Assembly (NCBI GenBank): GCA_023449855.1
Contig: JAEXHR010000023.1
Location: forward strand, 1 to 15,955
Direction: 5' to 3'
Length of the DNA: 15,955 bases
Origin: Pseudomonadota bacterium
Lineage (GTDB): Bacteria > Pseudomonadota > Alphaproteobacteria > Rhizobiales > Xanthobacteraceae
Below are positions 1 through 8,100 of this stretch, piece by piece. Within the stretch, counting starts at the first letter, position 1. Each line of letters begins with the position of its first letter. Under the pieces are notes generated by a model, which saw only the letters and a program-made list of their open reading frames with translations, was not told the DNA's origin and searched no databases. The position numbers and the translations under genes were made by a program.

Positions 1-307
1 GCACGGTGGCGGTTGGCGCGGCGGTGGCTGGCGCGGCGGCGGGTTCGGTCCAGGCTTCGCGGCCGGCGCGATCATCGGCAGCGGCATCGCGGCCAACAGC
101 TATTACGGCGGCTACGGCTATTATGGCGGCAGCCCGTATTACGGCAGCAGCTACGGCTACTATGACGACGATGCGCCCGATGTCGTCGAGGTCGCGCCAT
201 CGACCAGCGGCGGCGATGTGGATTACTGCATCCGCACCTACAAGTCGTACAATGTGCGCACCGGCACGTATCTCGGCTATGACGGCCAGCGCCACGCCTG
301 CCCGTAA
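1..307 (+). CDS. BA14K family protein, C-terminal part (5' truncated)
   Basis: The frame is open from the window edge (first whole codon at 2) to a TAA at 305-307 and gives about 101 residues. The first two thirds are low-complexity Gly/Tyr/Trp/Arg sequence (HGGGWRGGGW, then YYGGYGYYGG-type repeats), including a short hydrophobic Gly/Ala/Ile stretch. The end has the BA14K signature: a DVDYCIRTYKSY segment, then GTYLGYDGQRHACP at the extreme C terminus. The two cysteines flanking that block are typical of the family. BA14K proteins are small exported or surface-associated proteins of Rhizobiales, named after a Brucella immunoreactive, lectin-like protein; a signal peptide would lie upstream of the window. 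A terminator follows 22 bp after the stop, so this gene ends its transcript. Family membership is fairly sure; function in this organism is unknown. Confidence 0.85.
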   Translation, partial: HGGGWRGGGWRGGGFGPGFAAGAIIGSGIAANSYYGGYGYYGGSPYYGSSYGYYDDDAPDVVEVAPSTSGGDVDYCIRTYKSYNVRTGTYLGYDGQRHACP

Positions 308-329
308 CGGCTTCTGCAATAACGATCGA

Positions 330-360
330 GGGCGACGCTTGGCGTCGCCCTTTGTCGTTT
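330..360 (+). terminator. Rho-independent terminator of the BA14K-family gene
   Basis: A perfect 9-bp GC-rich stem, GGGCGACGC (330-338) and GCGTCGCCC (342-350), encloses a 3-nt loop and is followed by TTTGTCGTTT. It lies 22 bp after the BA14K stop codon, the expected place for an intrinsic terminator. Confidence 0.8.
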
Positions 361-485
361 CCGGTTGCGCCGATTGGCACAACATCTAAGACTGACCGAC
401 AACGCGTGGCGACTCCGGTGGAACTCCCGCGTATGTACCGCGATCTATCGATCGCCTTCGTTCAGAACCGGTGTGGGTAGTTTCA

Positions 486-1676
486 GTGGCGTCAGACAAG
501 CCCAAGGTCGCAGCACTGCATCCGAACGAAACCGAACGGTTGAAGGCGCTGCGGTCCTACGGCATCCTCGATACAGGCACCGAGCCCTCATTCGACGACA
601 TCACCAAGATCGCCAGCTATGTCTGCCAGACGCCAATCTCGATCATCAGCCTGGTCGATGACGGTCGCCAATGGTTCAAGTCGGAAATCGGCCTGGGCGT
701 GCGACAGACGCCGATGGAGCAGTCGATCTGCGCCCATGCGATTCTCGAACACAGTTTTCTCGAAGTCGAGGACGTCACCAAGGACGCCCGCTTCAACTGC
801 AATCCACTGGTGACCGGCGAGCCTCACGTCCGCTTCTATGCCGGCGCATTGCTGCGCACGCCGGATGGTCTGCCGCTCGGCACGGTCTGCGTGCTCGACG
901 ACAAGCCGCGCGTGCTGTCGCCGGAGCAGCGCGAAGTGCTATCCGCCCTCGCCCGCCAGGTGATGGCGCAGATGGAGTTCCGCCGCGCGCTGGTGCTCGC
1001 CGATCGTCTTCAGCGCAATATCGGCCGCCTGATGGCGGTGGCCGGCCACGACCTCAAGCAGCCGCTGCAGGTGATGGTGATGGCCATCGACCGCATCCGC
1101 AACAAGCTGACCGACGAAAAGGATCGCGAGCGGCTCGGTTACGCCATCGACGCCGGCATGCGGATGGCGGAAGAACTCGATCGTCTGGCCGAGACATCGG
1201 TGCTCGGCGCCGGCCTCGGTGCACCGAGCCTGCACGCGTTTCCGCTTCAGGACGTCTTCGACTCCATCCTCGCCAACTGGCGCCTGCATGCGGAAGCCAA
1301 GGGCCTCGAGCTCACCGTGCTCCCAAGCAAGGCTCAGATCGTCAGCGATCCCGGCATGCTGCGCGCGATCCTCGGCAATCTCGTCGGCAACGCGATCAAA
1401 TACACCGATCACGGCCGCGTGCTGGTCGGCAGCCGCAAGCGCGACAACGCCGTGAGTGTCGAGGTGCTGGACACCGGATCGGGCATTCCGAGCGAACAGC
1501 TATCGTCGATCTTCGAAGCCTTCCACCAGATTAATCCCGACAGCGAAGGTCTCGGCCTCGGCCTGTCGATCGTGCGCCGAACGGCAGAGGCGCTGGGGCA
1601 TGAGATCGCCCTGAAATCCGACCTCGCCCGCGGCTCGCATTTCACCGTCAAGGTGCCGCTGGCGGCGAGCGCCTAG
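486..1676 (+). CDS. GAF-domain sensor histidine kinase
   Basis: A sensor kinase of about 396 residues. The N-terminal half (about residues 15-165) is a GAF domain containing the stretch QSICAHAILEH and a FYAGALLRTPDG segment, as in cytoplasmic GAF kinases that sense small ligands or redox/light state. It is followed by a histidine-kinase core: an H box AGHDLKQPL with phospho-acceptor H188, an N box NLVGNAIKYT (N302), a G1 box DTGSGIP (about 329-335), an F box FEAF and a G2 box GLGLGLS (about 355-361). No membrane segment or receiver domain is seen, so it should be cytoplasmic and pass phosphate to a separate regulator, but none is adjacent. The start is uncertain. GTG 486 gives the natural-looking MASDKPKV and has GGGTAG five bases upstream; an in-frame GTG at 471 (MWVVSVASDK) has no Shine-Dalgarno sequence. 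The partner and signal cannot be read from the sequence. Confidence 0.9.
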   Translation: MASDKPKVAALHPNETERLKALRSYGILDTGTEPSFDDITKIASYVCQTPISIISLVDDGRQWFKSEIGLGVRQTPMEQSICAHAILEHSFLEVEDVTKDARFNCNPLVTGEPHVRFYAGALLRTPDGLPLGTVCVLDDKPRVLSPEQREVLSALARQVMAQMEFRRALVLADRLQRNIGRLMAVAGHDLKQPLQVMVMAIDRIRNKLTDEKDRERLGYAIDAGMRMAEELDRLAETSVLGAGLGAPSLHAFPLQDVFDSILANWRLHAEAKGLELTVLPSKAQIVSDPGMLRAILGNLVGNAIKYTDHGRVLVGSRKRDNAVSVEVLDTGSGIPSEQLSSIFEAFHQINPDSEGLGLGLSIVRRTAEALGHEIALKSDLARGSHFTVKVPLAASA

Positions 1677-1682
1677 AGGCGA

Positions 1683-1699
1683 GAACGCTTGCAGCGTTC
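1683..1699. repeat. Short perfect hairpin after the histidine kinase gene
   Basis: GAACGCT (1683-1689) and AGCGTTC (1693-1699) form a perfect 7-bp stem with a 3-nt loop, 6 bp after the kinase stop codon. There is no T-run, so it is at best a weak or Rho-assisted terminator or an mRNA-stabilising 3' structure. Confidence 0.4.
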
Positions 1700-1808
1700 G
1701 ACGATGAAGCGTTCACCTTCGCCGAATTCACGGTCAATACGGCATCTCGCAATTTTGCGATGAAATCGCCCTGCACCTCATTGCCAAATATGCCACCTCA
1801 ATTTATAA

Positions 1809-1837
1809 CCATCTGGATGGAAATAAATTATCTGGAT
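1809..1837. promoter_or_regulatory. Candidate operator of the TetR regulator
   Basis: Immediately upstream of the TetR gene is a perfect palindrome CCATCTGGATGG (1809-1820). Its core ATCTGGAT recurs as a direct repeat at 1830-1837, with 19 bp from start to start. The region is AT-rich compared with the neighbouring genes. TetR regulators commonly bind such palindromes to repress their own transcript, so autoregulation of the TetR-SDR pair is likely. This is inference from position and symmetry only. Confidence 0.35.
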
Positions 1838-1841
1838 CGTC

Positions 1842-2444
1842 GTGGGACGCAAAAGAACAATCGACCGAGAAGCCGTTCTTGACGCAGCAGAACGGGTTGT
1901 GGCGCGCGACGGGGCTGCGAATCTCACCCTGGATGCCGTGGCGTCCGAGGCCGGGATCAGCAAAGCCAGCGTGCTCTATGACGCCAAGACCAAGCAGGCC
2001 GTCATAGAAGCGGTCATCCGGCGCGCATTCGAAAGAGACAACGACCACCACGCCCAGATCGAGCGGGAATTGAGCGGCACCGAGAATCTGGCCGTCAGGG
2101 GGCGCATTTGCGTAGCGTCCGAGCCGCCTCCCGAGGAATTCCGACCGGTTGCCCTCAATCTTAGCGCTGCCCTTACGCTCGACAGAAATCTCCGATCTCA
2201 AATGCAAGAGCATCAGGCCGCGACGGTCCAGCGCATCCTTGAAACGTCAACCTCGCCGCGTGGTGCGCTGCTCGCCTATCTCGCGCTTGAGGGACTGAAG
2301 TTTCTCGAACATCTCGACTTCCACAATTTCCCCGCACCAGAGCGATCCAGAATCATTCGGGAAATCTCTTGGCTCGTTGATGCCAAACCCGATCTCGAGC
2401 GAAACGTAGATGAACCTCCCTTCTCCAATGGACCTTCGACGTGA
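1842..2444 (+). CDS. TetR/AcrR family transcriptional regulator
   Basis: A 200-residue protein with an N-terminal TetR DNA-binding domain. The segment AVLDAAERVVARDG is helix 1, and NLTLDAVASEAGISKASVLY (about 27-46) is the helix-turn-helix with its following tyrosine. The rest is an alpha-helical ligand/dimerisation domain that is not conserved enough to suggest a ligand. The start is a GTG at 1842 and begins MGRKRTIDRE, a usual basic TetR leader; the Shine-Dalgarno sequence is weak (GGA at 1834-1836). The TGA stop overlaps the GTG start of the SDR gene by 4 bp, so the two are translated together, and the regulator probably controls the dehydrogenase in response to its substrate or a related compound. 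Family assignment is firm; the effector is unknown. Confidence 0.9.
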   Translation: MGRKRTIDREAVLDAAERVVARDGAANLTLDAVASEAGISKASVLYDAKTKQAVIEAVIRRAFERDNDHHAQIERELSGTENLAVRGRICVASEPPPEEFRPVALNLSAALTLDRNLRSQMQEHQAATVQRILETSTSPRGALLAYLALEGLKFLEHLDFHNFPAPERSRIIREISWLVDAKPDLERNVDEPPFSNGPST

Positions 2445-3469
2445 GCACTCCGTTCCGATCTTCGACGACACCGCCTTTCAAACGAATTTTCATCACGGGT
2501 GCCGGCGGCTATGTGGGTAGAAATCTCTCGCGCCACTTCCAAGCCAGAGGCTGTAAAATCGTCGGCCTCGCCCGCAGTGAAAAATCCGCGTCAATCATTC
2601 GAGAATTGGGAGGCTCGCCGGTCGTAGCTGACATCTGCGACCCCAGCATAGATTCTCATATGGCGGGTTGCGACGTACTCCTTCATGCGGCCGCCGACCT
2701 CGATCACGGAATCCCCACTGAGCGGCAGAGGCGCGTCAACGAGGACGGCACGCGGAATGCCTTTGAAAAGGCTCGTGCCGCCGGAGTAAGCGCTGCGATC
2801 TGCATCAGTTCGGACTCGGTGCTGGCCGACGGAAATCCCCTTATCAATGTCGATGAAACGCATCCATATCCGAAGAAATACGCAGGTTGCTATTCTGAGA
2901 GCAAAGCAGCGTCCGAGCGGATCGCACTCGGCTTCCAGAGCGATACTTTCAGGGTTGTCTCGCTCCGCCCTCGCATGGTTTGGGGCCGTGATGACACGAC
3001 CGCCATTCCAATATTGTCCGAGATGGTTCGCCTCGGAAAATTCGCTTGGATCGGCGGTGGACGGTACGACGTTTCTACCACGCATATCGCCAATCTCTGC
3101 CATGCCGCGGAATTGGCTTTGCTCCAGGGACGTGGGGGTGAAGCGTATTTCGTGACTGATGGCGCTCCCGTTGAGTTTCGATCTTTCGTCACGCAGATGC
3201 TGGATACGAAAGACATCTGCGCGCCCGACAAGACCGTCCCGCGATCTGTCGTCAAAGCGATGGCAAGGATCGGCGATTTTGTCGGCGCCATATCGCGCGG
3301 GAAGATCGTCCCGCCTGTCACAATGCAGATTTTCGCGTCATCGGCACTTGAGATCACGCTCAACATCGACAAGGCGCGCCGAGAGCTTGGATACGTGCCT
3401 GTCATGTCTCGGGCGGACGGACTTGCGGAAATGCGATCGGACATTGGGTCCTCACGGACATTTGGCTGA
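2441..3469 (+). CDS. Extended SDR family NAD(P)-dependent oxidoreductase/epimerase
   Basis: A 342-residue extended short-chain dehydrogenase/reductase of the NAD-dependent epimerase / 3-beta-hydroxysteroid dehydrogenase-like type. The nucleotide-binding motif TGAGGYVG is at residues 19-26, followed by the Rossmann strands. The downstream LLHAAAD segment (81-87) is the usual NNAG-equivalent of extended SDRs. The catalytic YxxxK is Y151-S-E-S-K155, with serines at about 123-124 (CISSDS) as candidates for the third catalytic residue. LRPRMVWG matches the substrate-side RP motif. The GTG start at 2441 overlaps the TetR stop by 4 bp. The substrate cannot be told from the sequence: sterol-like, sugar-nucleotide or other hydroxy/keto substrates are all possible. 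The pairing with a TetR regulator suggests an inducible catabolic or detoxification role. Confidence 0.88.
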   Translation: MSTPFRSSTTPPFKRIFITGAGGYVGRNLSRHFQARGCKIVGLARSEKSASIIRELGGSPVVADICDPSIDSHMAGCDVLLHAAADLDHGIPTERQRRVNEDGTRNAFEKARAAGVSAAICISSDSVLADGNPLINVDETHPYPKKYAGCYSESKAASERIALGFQSDTFRVVSLRPRMVWGRDDTTAIPILSEMVRLGKFAWIGGGRYDVSTTHIANLCHAAELALLQGRGGEAYFVTDGAPVEFRSFVTQMLDTKDICAPDKTVPRSVVKAMARIGDFVGAISRGKIVPPVTMQIFASSALEITLNIDKARRELGYVPVMSRADGLAEMRSDIGSSRTFG

Positions 3470-3559
3470 CCACAAAGTTGATGCGTCTCATGCCCGCGAT
3501 CGGCCATTCCCCGGCCATAGACGTGCGCCTCTGCGAGAATCTCTATGTTCTGAAGCGTC

Positions 3560-4459
3560 TTAGCTCTTCGTCGCCAGCGCCACGCCGGCGAGTGTGAAGC
3601 TCAGCGCCGCGATCTGCACGATGCCGAGCGGCTCATGCAGCATGAAGGACGATCCGACGACGCCGATCACCGGCACCGCCATGGTGCCGATCGCGGCGAC
3701 CGAGGCCGGCAGCAAGGTCAGCGCCGCGAACCAGCAGACATAGGCAAGGCAGAAGCCGATCAGCCCGACATAGGCGAAGGTGATCCAGCCGAGATAGGTC
3801 AGCGGCTGCGGATGCGGCGCCTCAAATACGAGGCCGATCAGAAACACCGGAAAACTGCCGAGCACGATCTGCCAGCCGGCCGATGCGAGCAGCGGCATCC
3901 GCAGCGGATATTTTTTGCCCAGCACCGTGCCGCCCGCGAAGCCGAAAGCGCCTGTGATCGCCATCACGAGGCCCAGCAGTTTCTCCTGCGTGATGTGGAC
4001 GCCATCGCCGGCCATCAGCGCCGCGATGCCGGCAAAGGCCATCAGCATCGCGATGATGCGCCGGAGCGAGAGATGCTCGCCGAGAATCTGCCACGCCAGC
4101 ACCGCCGCCCAGATCGGCATCGTATAGGCGATGACGGCGGCCTCGCCGGCCGGCAGCCACAGCAGGGCGAGGCTCATCAGCGCCATCCAGCCGAACACGT
4201 TGAGCAGCGCCAGCAAGATCAGCCGCCCCCGCTGCCCCGCCGGCACGCGCAGGCTCTCGCCACGCACCAGCGCGAGGGCAGCCAGCACCAGGCCGCCCAT
4301 CACGCCGGCAGCGCCGCGGCCGGTCAACGGTGGCCATTCCGTGAGCATGAGCTTGGTCAGCGGCCAGTTGAAGCCCCAGCCGATCGAGGTGACGACGAGA
4401 AACAGGAGGCCAAGCGAAGCGATTCGCGGACGCGAATCTGCGGAGTTCTGGGCGGACAT
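3560..4459 (-). CDS. EamA/DMT superfamily transporter
   Basis: A 299-residue integral membrane protein with about ten hydrophobic segments arranged as two EamA repeats. The first repeat begins LFLVVTSIGWGFNWP, with the WGxNxP-like motif of drug/metabolite transporters. It ends around the segment AVLAWQILGEHLSLRR, whose LGE...L...R motif marks the end of an EamA repeat. The second repeat starts near residue 160 (LLGLVMAITGAFGFAGGTV) and ends with SSFMLHEPLGIVQ, the equivalent motif. Proteins of this type usually export amino acids, nucleobases or other small metabolites across the inner membrane; the substrate is not readable here. The ATG at 4459 fits the N terminus. It is convergent with the SDR gene (about 90 bp between stops) and divergent from nrdJ. 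Confidence 0.92.
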   Translation of the reverse strand: MSAQNSADSRPRIASLGLLFLVVTSIGWGFNWPLTKLMLTEWPPLTGRGAAGVMGGLVLAALALVRGESLRVPAGQRGRLILLALLNVFGWMALMSLALLWLPAGEAAVIAYTMPIWAAVLAWQILGEHLSLRRIIAMLMAFAGIAALMAGDGVHITQEKLLGLVMAITGAFGFAGGTVLGKKYPLRMPLLASAGWQIVLGSFPVFLIGLVFEAPHPQPLTYLGWITFAYVGLIGFCLAYVCWFAALTLLPASVAAIGTMAVPVIGVVGSSFMLHEPLGIVQIAALSFTLAGVALATKS

Positions 4460-4731
4460 GGAGGCATTCCGGCGGGAGATTCGGCGTCACCATGCGCGCA
4501 TTTATGGGTTCCGACCACCGCCAGTCGTGGGAACCGCCTACCCGGCTGCCGCAAGCCTGCGGGTTATCGGAATGCAATGCCGAAATGCAACACTTCGGAC
4601 GCCTGTGAACAGCGGGTACGAAGTCTTTTGCCGACACATTGCAAAAAATTTTCGGCTTTGGATTCCGTGAGGACTCACCGATAGTTGGCCTCGATCAGGG
4701 CGTGGCCCGGCCCCCTGGTTATCCACCCTTT

Positions 4732-4747
4732 CCACCATATTTAGTAT
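4732..4747. promoter_or_regulatory. NrdR-box-like operator upstream of nrdJ
   Basis: CCACCATATTTAGTAT matches 12 of 16 positions of the NrdR-box consensus as I recall it (acaCwATATaTwGtgt), including C.ATAT.T.GT in the core. NrdR is the ATP/dATP-sensing repressor of ribonucleotide reductase genes, and its boxes often occur in pairs about three helical turns apart. A second, weaker match (8 of 16) lies exactly 31 bp downstream at 4763-4778 and overlaps the predicted -35 element. The location upstream of a class II reductase gene supports the call; the second site alone would not. Confidence 0.5.
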
Positions 4748-4772
4748 TTGATTCAGGAACCGTCACTAATCC

Positions 4773-4802
4773 TTGACGGAGAAGATCGGTTTGGCCTAAT
4801 TT
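4773..4802 (+). promoter_or_regulatory. Predicted sigma70-type promoter of nrdJ
   Basis: TTGACG (4773-4778) and TAATTT (4797-4802) are separated by 18 bp, a good match to housekeeping -35 and -10 hexamers. The predicted start near 4809 gives a leader of about 390 nt before the nrdJ ATG. The NrdR-like sites lie just upstream and over the -35, consistent with repression. The -35 is also part of a short inverted repeat CGTCA...TGACG (4761-4778). Confidence 0.45.
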
Positions 4803-4936
4803 TCGGATTGTCCGGTGCGAGCAGTTATTCGTCCCGCCGGGCGCTCCCAAAACGGTTCCGACCGGTCACTTCGTCCCTCCGAGGAGGTTACGGGGATCGG
4901 GAAGCCGCGCCCTGAAAGCCAGAGCTTCGGAGCAGC

Positions 4937-4960
4937 AAAAAGAGCCGGAAAAACCGGCTC
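4937..4960 (-). terminator. Intrinsic-terminator-like hairpin readable on the minus strand
   Basis: GAGCCGG (4942-4948) and CCGGCTC (4954-4960) form a perfect 7-bp stem with a 5-nt loop. Five A's at 4937-4941 become a run of five U's directly after the stem in a minus-strand transcript. On the plus strand the hairpin has no U-tract and would only be leader structure. No minus-strand protein gene ends here, so it may terminate a small antisense RNA starting somewhere between about 5000 and 5200. Confidence 0.45.
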
Positions 4961-5197
4961 GAACCACGCGTTGAGGCGTTAGGATCAGGCGGAAACGTCG
5001 GGTCCGGAAGCATGACCCCGGCAGTTCCGGGCGGCCGCAAATGGCCCCGCCATGCTCCACAACAGAGATAAAAGGACCGGTTTCACCGGCGAATCCTGCG
5101 GCAATCTTGAGGCAGCCTCGCGGCAAACTTGAGACTGCTAACTGAAATCACCGACCCACCAGATGTGGTGTCGGACGCAAGACGGGGCACGACGACG

Positions 5198-8100
5198 ATG
5201 CAGATCACACGCCGCTACACCACCGAAGGACAGTCGCCCTATGCCGGGATCGACTTCCGCATGACCACCTCCGAGATCCGCAATCCGGATGGCTCGGTCG
5301 TGTTCAAGGCCGACGATGTCGAGGTCCCCGAGTCGTGGTCGCAGGTCGCGTCCGACGTGCTCGCGCAGAAGTATTTCCGCAAGGCCGGCGTCGCCGCTGC
5401 GCTGAAGACCGTCGAGGAAGAGACCGTGCCGTCGTGGCTGTGGCGCTCGGTGCCGGACACCGACGCGCTCAACGCCCTGCCCGAGAATGAGCGCTTCATC
5501 GGCGAACGTTCGGCCAAGCAGGTGTTCGATCGCCTCGCCGGCTGCTGGACCTATTGGGGCTGGAAGGGCGGCTACTTCACGTCAGAAGCCGACGCGCACG
5601 CTTTCCATGACGAGCTGCGCTACATGCTCGCCAAGCAGATGGTCGCACCGAATTCGCCGCAGTGGTTCAACACCGGCCTGCACTGGGCCTACGGCGTCGA
5701 TGGTCCCGGCCAGGGCCACTATTACGTCGACTGGAAGACCGGCAAGCTCACCAAGTCGAAGTCGTCCTACGAACATCCGCAGCCGCATGCCTGCTTCATC
5801 CAGGGCGTCGAGGACGATCTGGTCAACGAAGGCGGCATCATGGACCTGTGGGTGCGTGAAGCCCGCCTGTTCAAATACGGCTCGGGCACCGGCTCCAATT
5901 TTTCGCGTTTGCGCGGCGAAGGCGAGAAGCTTTCCGGCGGCGGACGTTCGTCTGGCCTCATGAGCTTCCTCAAGATCGGCGATCGCGCGGCTGGCGCCAT
6001 CAAGTCGGGCGGCACCACGCGCCGCGCGGCCAAGATGGTCGTGGTCGATGCCGACCATCCGGATATCGAGACCTATATCGACTGGAAGGTGAAGGAAGAG
6101 CAGAAGGTCGCCGCCCTCGTCACCGGTTCGAAGATGAACCAGAAGCACCTCAAGGCCATCATGAAGGCCGCGGTGAACTGCGAAGGCTCGAACGACGACT
6201 GCTTCGATCCCGAGAAGAACCCGGCGCTGCGCCGCGAGATCAAACTCGCCCGCCGCGCGCTGGTCTCGGACAACATGATCAAGCGCGTCATCCAGTTCGC
6301 CAAGCAGGGCTACAAGGACATCCAGTTCGACGTCTATGACACCGACTGGGACTCGGAAGCCTATCTCACCGTGGCCGGCCAGAACTCCAACAACTCCGTC
6401 TCGCTGAAGGACGACTTCCTGCGCGCCGTCGAAGCCGACGGCACCTGGGATCTCATCGGCCGCACCAATGGCAAGGTCACCAAGACCCTGAAGGCGCGCG
6501 ACCTCTGGGAGAAGATCGGCCACGCCGCCTGGGCCTCGGCCGATCCCGGCCTGCACTTCAACACCACCATGAACGACTGGCACACCTGCAAGTCGTCGGG
6601 CGATATCCGCGCGTCCAATCCGTGCTCGGAATACATGTTCCTGGACGACACCGCGTGCAACCTCGCCTCGGCCAACCTGCTCACCTTCTACGATGTCGCC
6701 TCCAAGCGTTTCGACATCGAGGCCTATGAGCATCTGTGCCGCCTGTGGACCGTCGTGCTCGAAATCTCGGTCATGATGGCCCAGTTCCCGTCGAAGCCGA
6801 TCGCCGAACTCTCTTACGAATTCCGCACCCTCGGCCTCGGCTATGCAAACATCGGCGGCCTGCTGATGACCATGGGCCTGCCCTACGACTCCAAGGAAGG
6901 CCGCGCGCTGTGCGGCGCCCTCACCGCGGTCATGACGGGCGTGGCTTATGCGACCTCGGCCGAAATGGCCGGCGAACTCGGCCCGTTCCCGGGCTACAAG
7001 AAGAACGCCGCGCATATGCTGCGCGTCATCCGCAACCATCGCCGCGCCGCCCATGGCGACACCCACGGCTATGAGAAGCTCGCCGTCAATCCGGTCGCGC
7101 TCGACCATGCCTCCTGCCCGCAGGCCGACATCGTCACCCGCGCCAAGCTCGCATGGGACCGCGCGCTCGAACTCGGCGAAACCCATGGCTATCGCAACGC
7201 CCAGACCACCGTGGTCGCCCCCACCGGCACCATCGGTCTCGTCATGGATTGCGACACCACCGGCATCGAGCCCGATTTCGCGCTGGTGAAATTCAAGAAG
7301 CTCGCCGGCGGCGGCTACTGGAAGATCATCAACCGCGCCGTGCCGGCCGCGCTGCGCGTGCTCGGCTATCGCGAAAGCGAGATCGCCGAGATCGAGGCCT
7401 ATGCCGTCGGTCACGGTTCGCTGTCCAATGCGCCGGGCATCAATGCCTCGACCCTCAAGGCCAAGGGCTTCACCGATGAAGCGCTCGCCAAGGTCGAAAA
7501 GGCCCTGCCGACCGCCTTCGACATCAAGTTCGCCTTCAACAAGTGGACCTTTGGTGAGGACTTCCTCCGCGACACCCTGAAGATCGAGGCGGAAGCCATC
7601 GCAGCCCCCGGCTTCGACCTGCTTGCCGCCCTCGGCTTCACCAAGCGCGAGATCGAAGCCGCCAACGTGCATATCTGCGGCGCGATGACGGTGGAAGGCG
7701 CGCCGCACCTGAAGGCCGAGCACTATGCCGTGTTCGATTGCGCCAATCCCTGCGGCAAGATCGGCAAGCGCTATCTCTCGGTGGAAAGCCACATCCGCAT
7801 GATGGCGGCGTCGCAGCCCTTCATCTCGGGTGCGATCTCCAAGACCATCAACATGCCGAACGACGCCACGGTGGAGGACTGCAAGTCCGCTTACCTCCTC
7901 TCCTGGAAGCTGGCGCTGAAGGCCAACGCGCTCTATCGCGATGGCTCGAAACTCTCGCAGCCGCTCAACTCGCAGCTCATCTCCGATGAGGACGAGGATG
8001 AGGATGCCATCGAGACCCTGATGGAGAAGCCGATGGCGGCCCGCACCGCCGCGATCTCCGAGAAGGTGGTGGAACGCCTCGTCGAACGTATCGTGGTGAT

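Larger units (their letters stand above)
4460..5197. other. 738-bp intergenic region: nrdJ promoter and long structured leader
   Basis: I see no credible protein gene here; the minus-strand frame at 4866-5126 is crossed by a terminator-like hairpin and resembles no family I know. The left part (4460-4730) should hold the promoter of the minus-strand transporter. The middle holds an NrdR-box-like site and a sigma70-like promoter for nrdJ. If that promoter is used, nrdJ has a leader of roughly 390 nt with several GC-rich hairpins, including GAGCCGG/CCGGCTC at 4942-4960 and CCGGT/ACCGG at 5077-5089. I could not match the leader to a known riboswitch. A small RNA on either strand is possible. Confidence 0.6.

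Noticed and set aside
3635..4684. A 349-residue plus-strand frame across the DMT transporter
   Set aside because: It is a shadow of the EamA gene, rich in His/Gln/Arg with no domain; the opposite strand shows clear membrane repeats.
4991..5020. Signal recognition particle RNA-like segment GGTCCGGAAG
   Set aside because: The conserved tetraloop neighbourhood matches, but the flanking symmetric internal loop (AGCAG side) is absent; the match is probably chance.
4866..5126. An 86-residue minus-strand frame upstream of nrdJ
   Set aside because: A terminator-like hairpin with a U-tract lies inside it, and the peptide resembles no family I know.
4803..5197. Cobalamin riboswitch in front of the B12-dependent reductase
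   Set aside because: Only fragments such as AGCCAGA resemble the B12 box; the ordered core is not there, and such riboswitches usually control the B12-independent enzyme.
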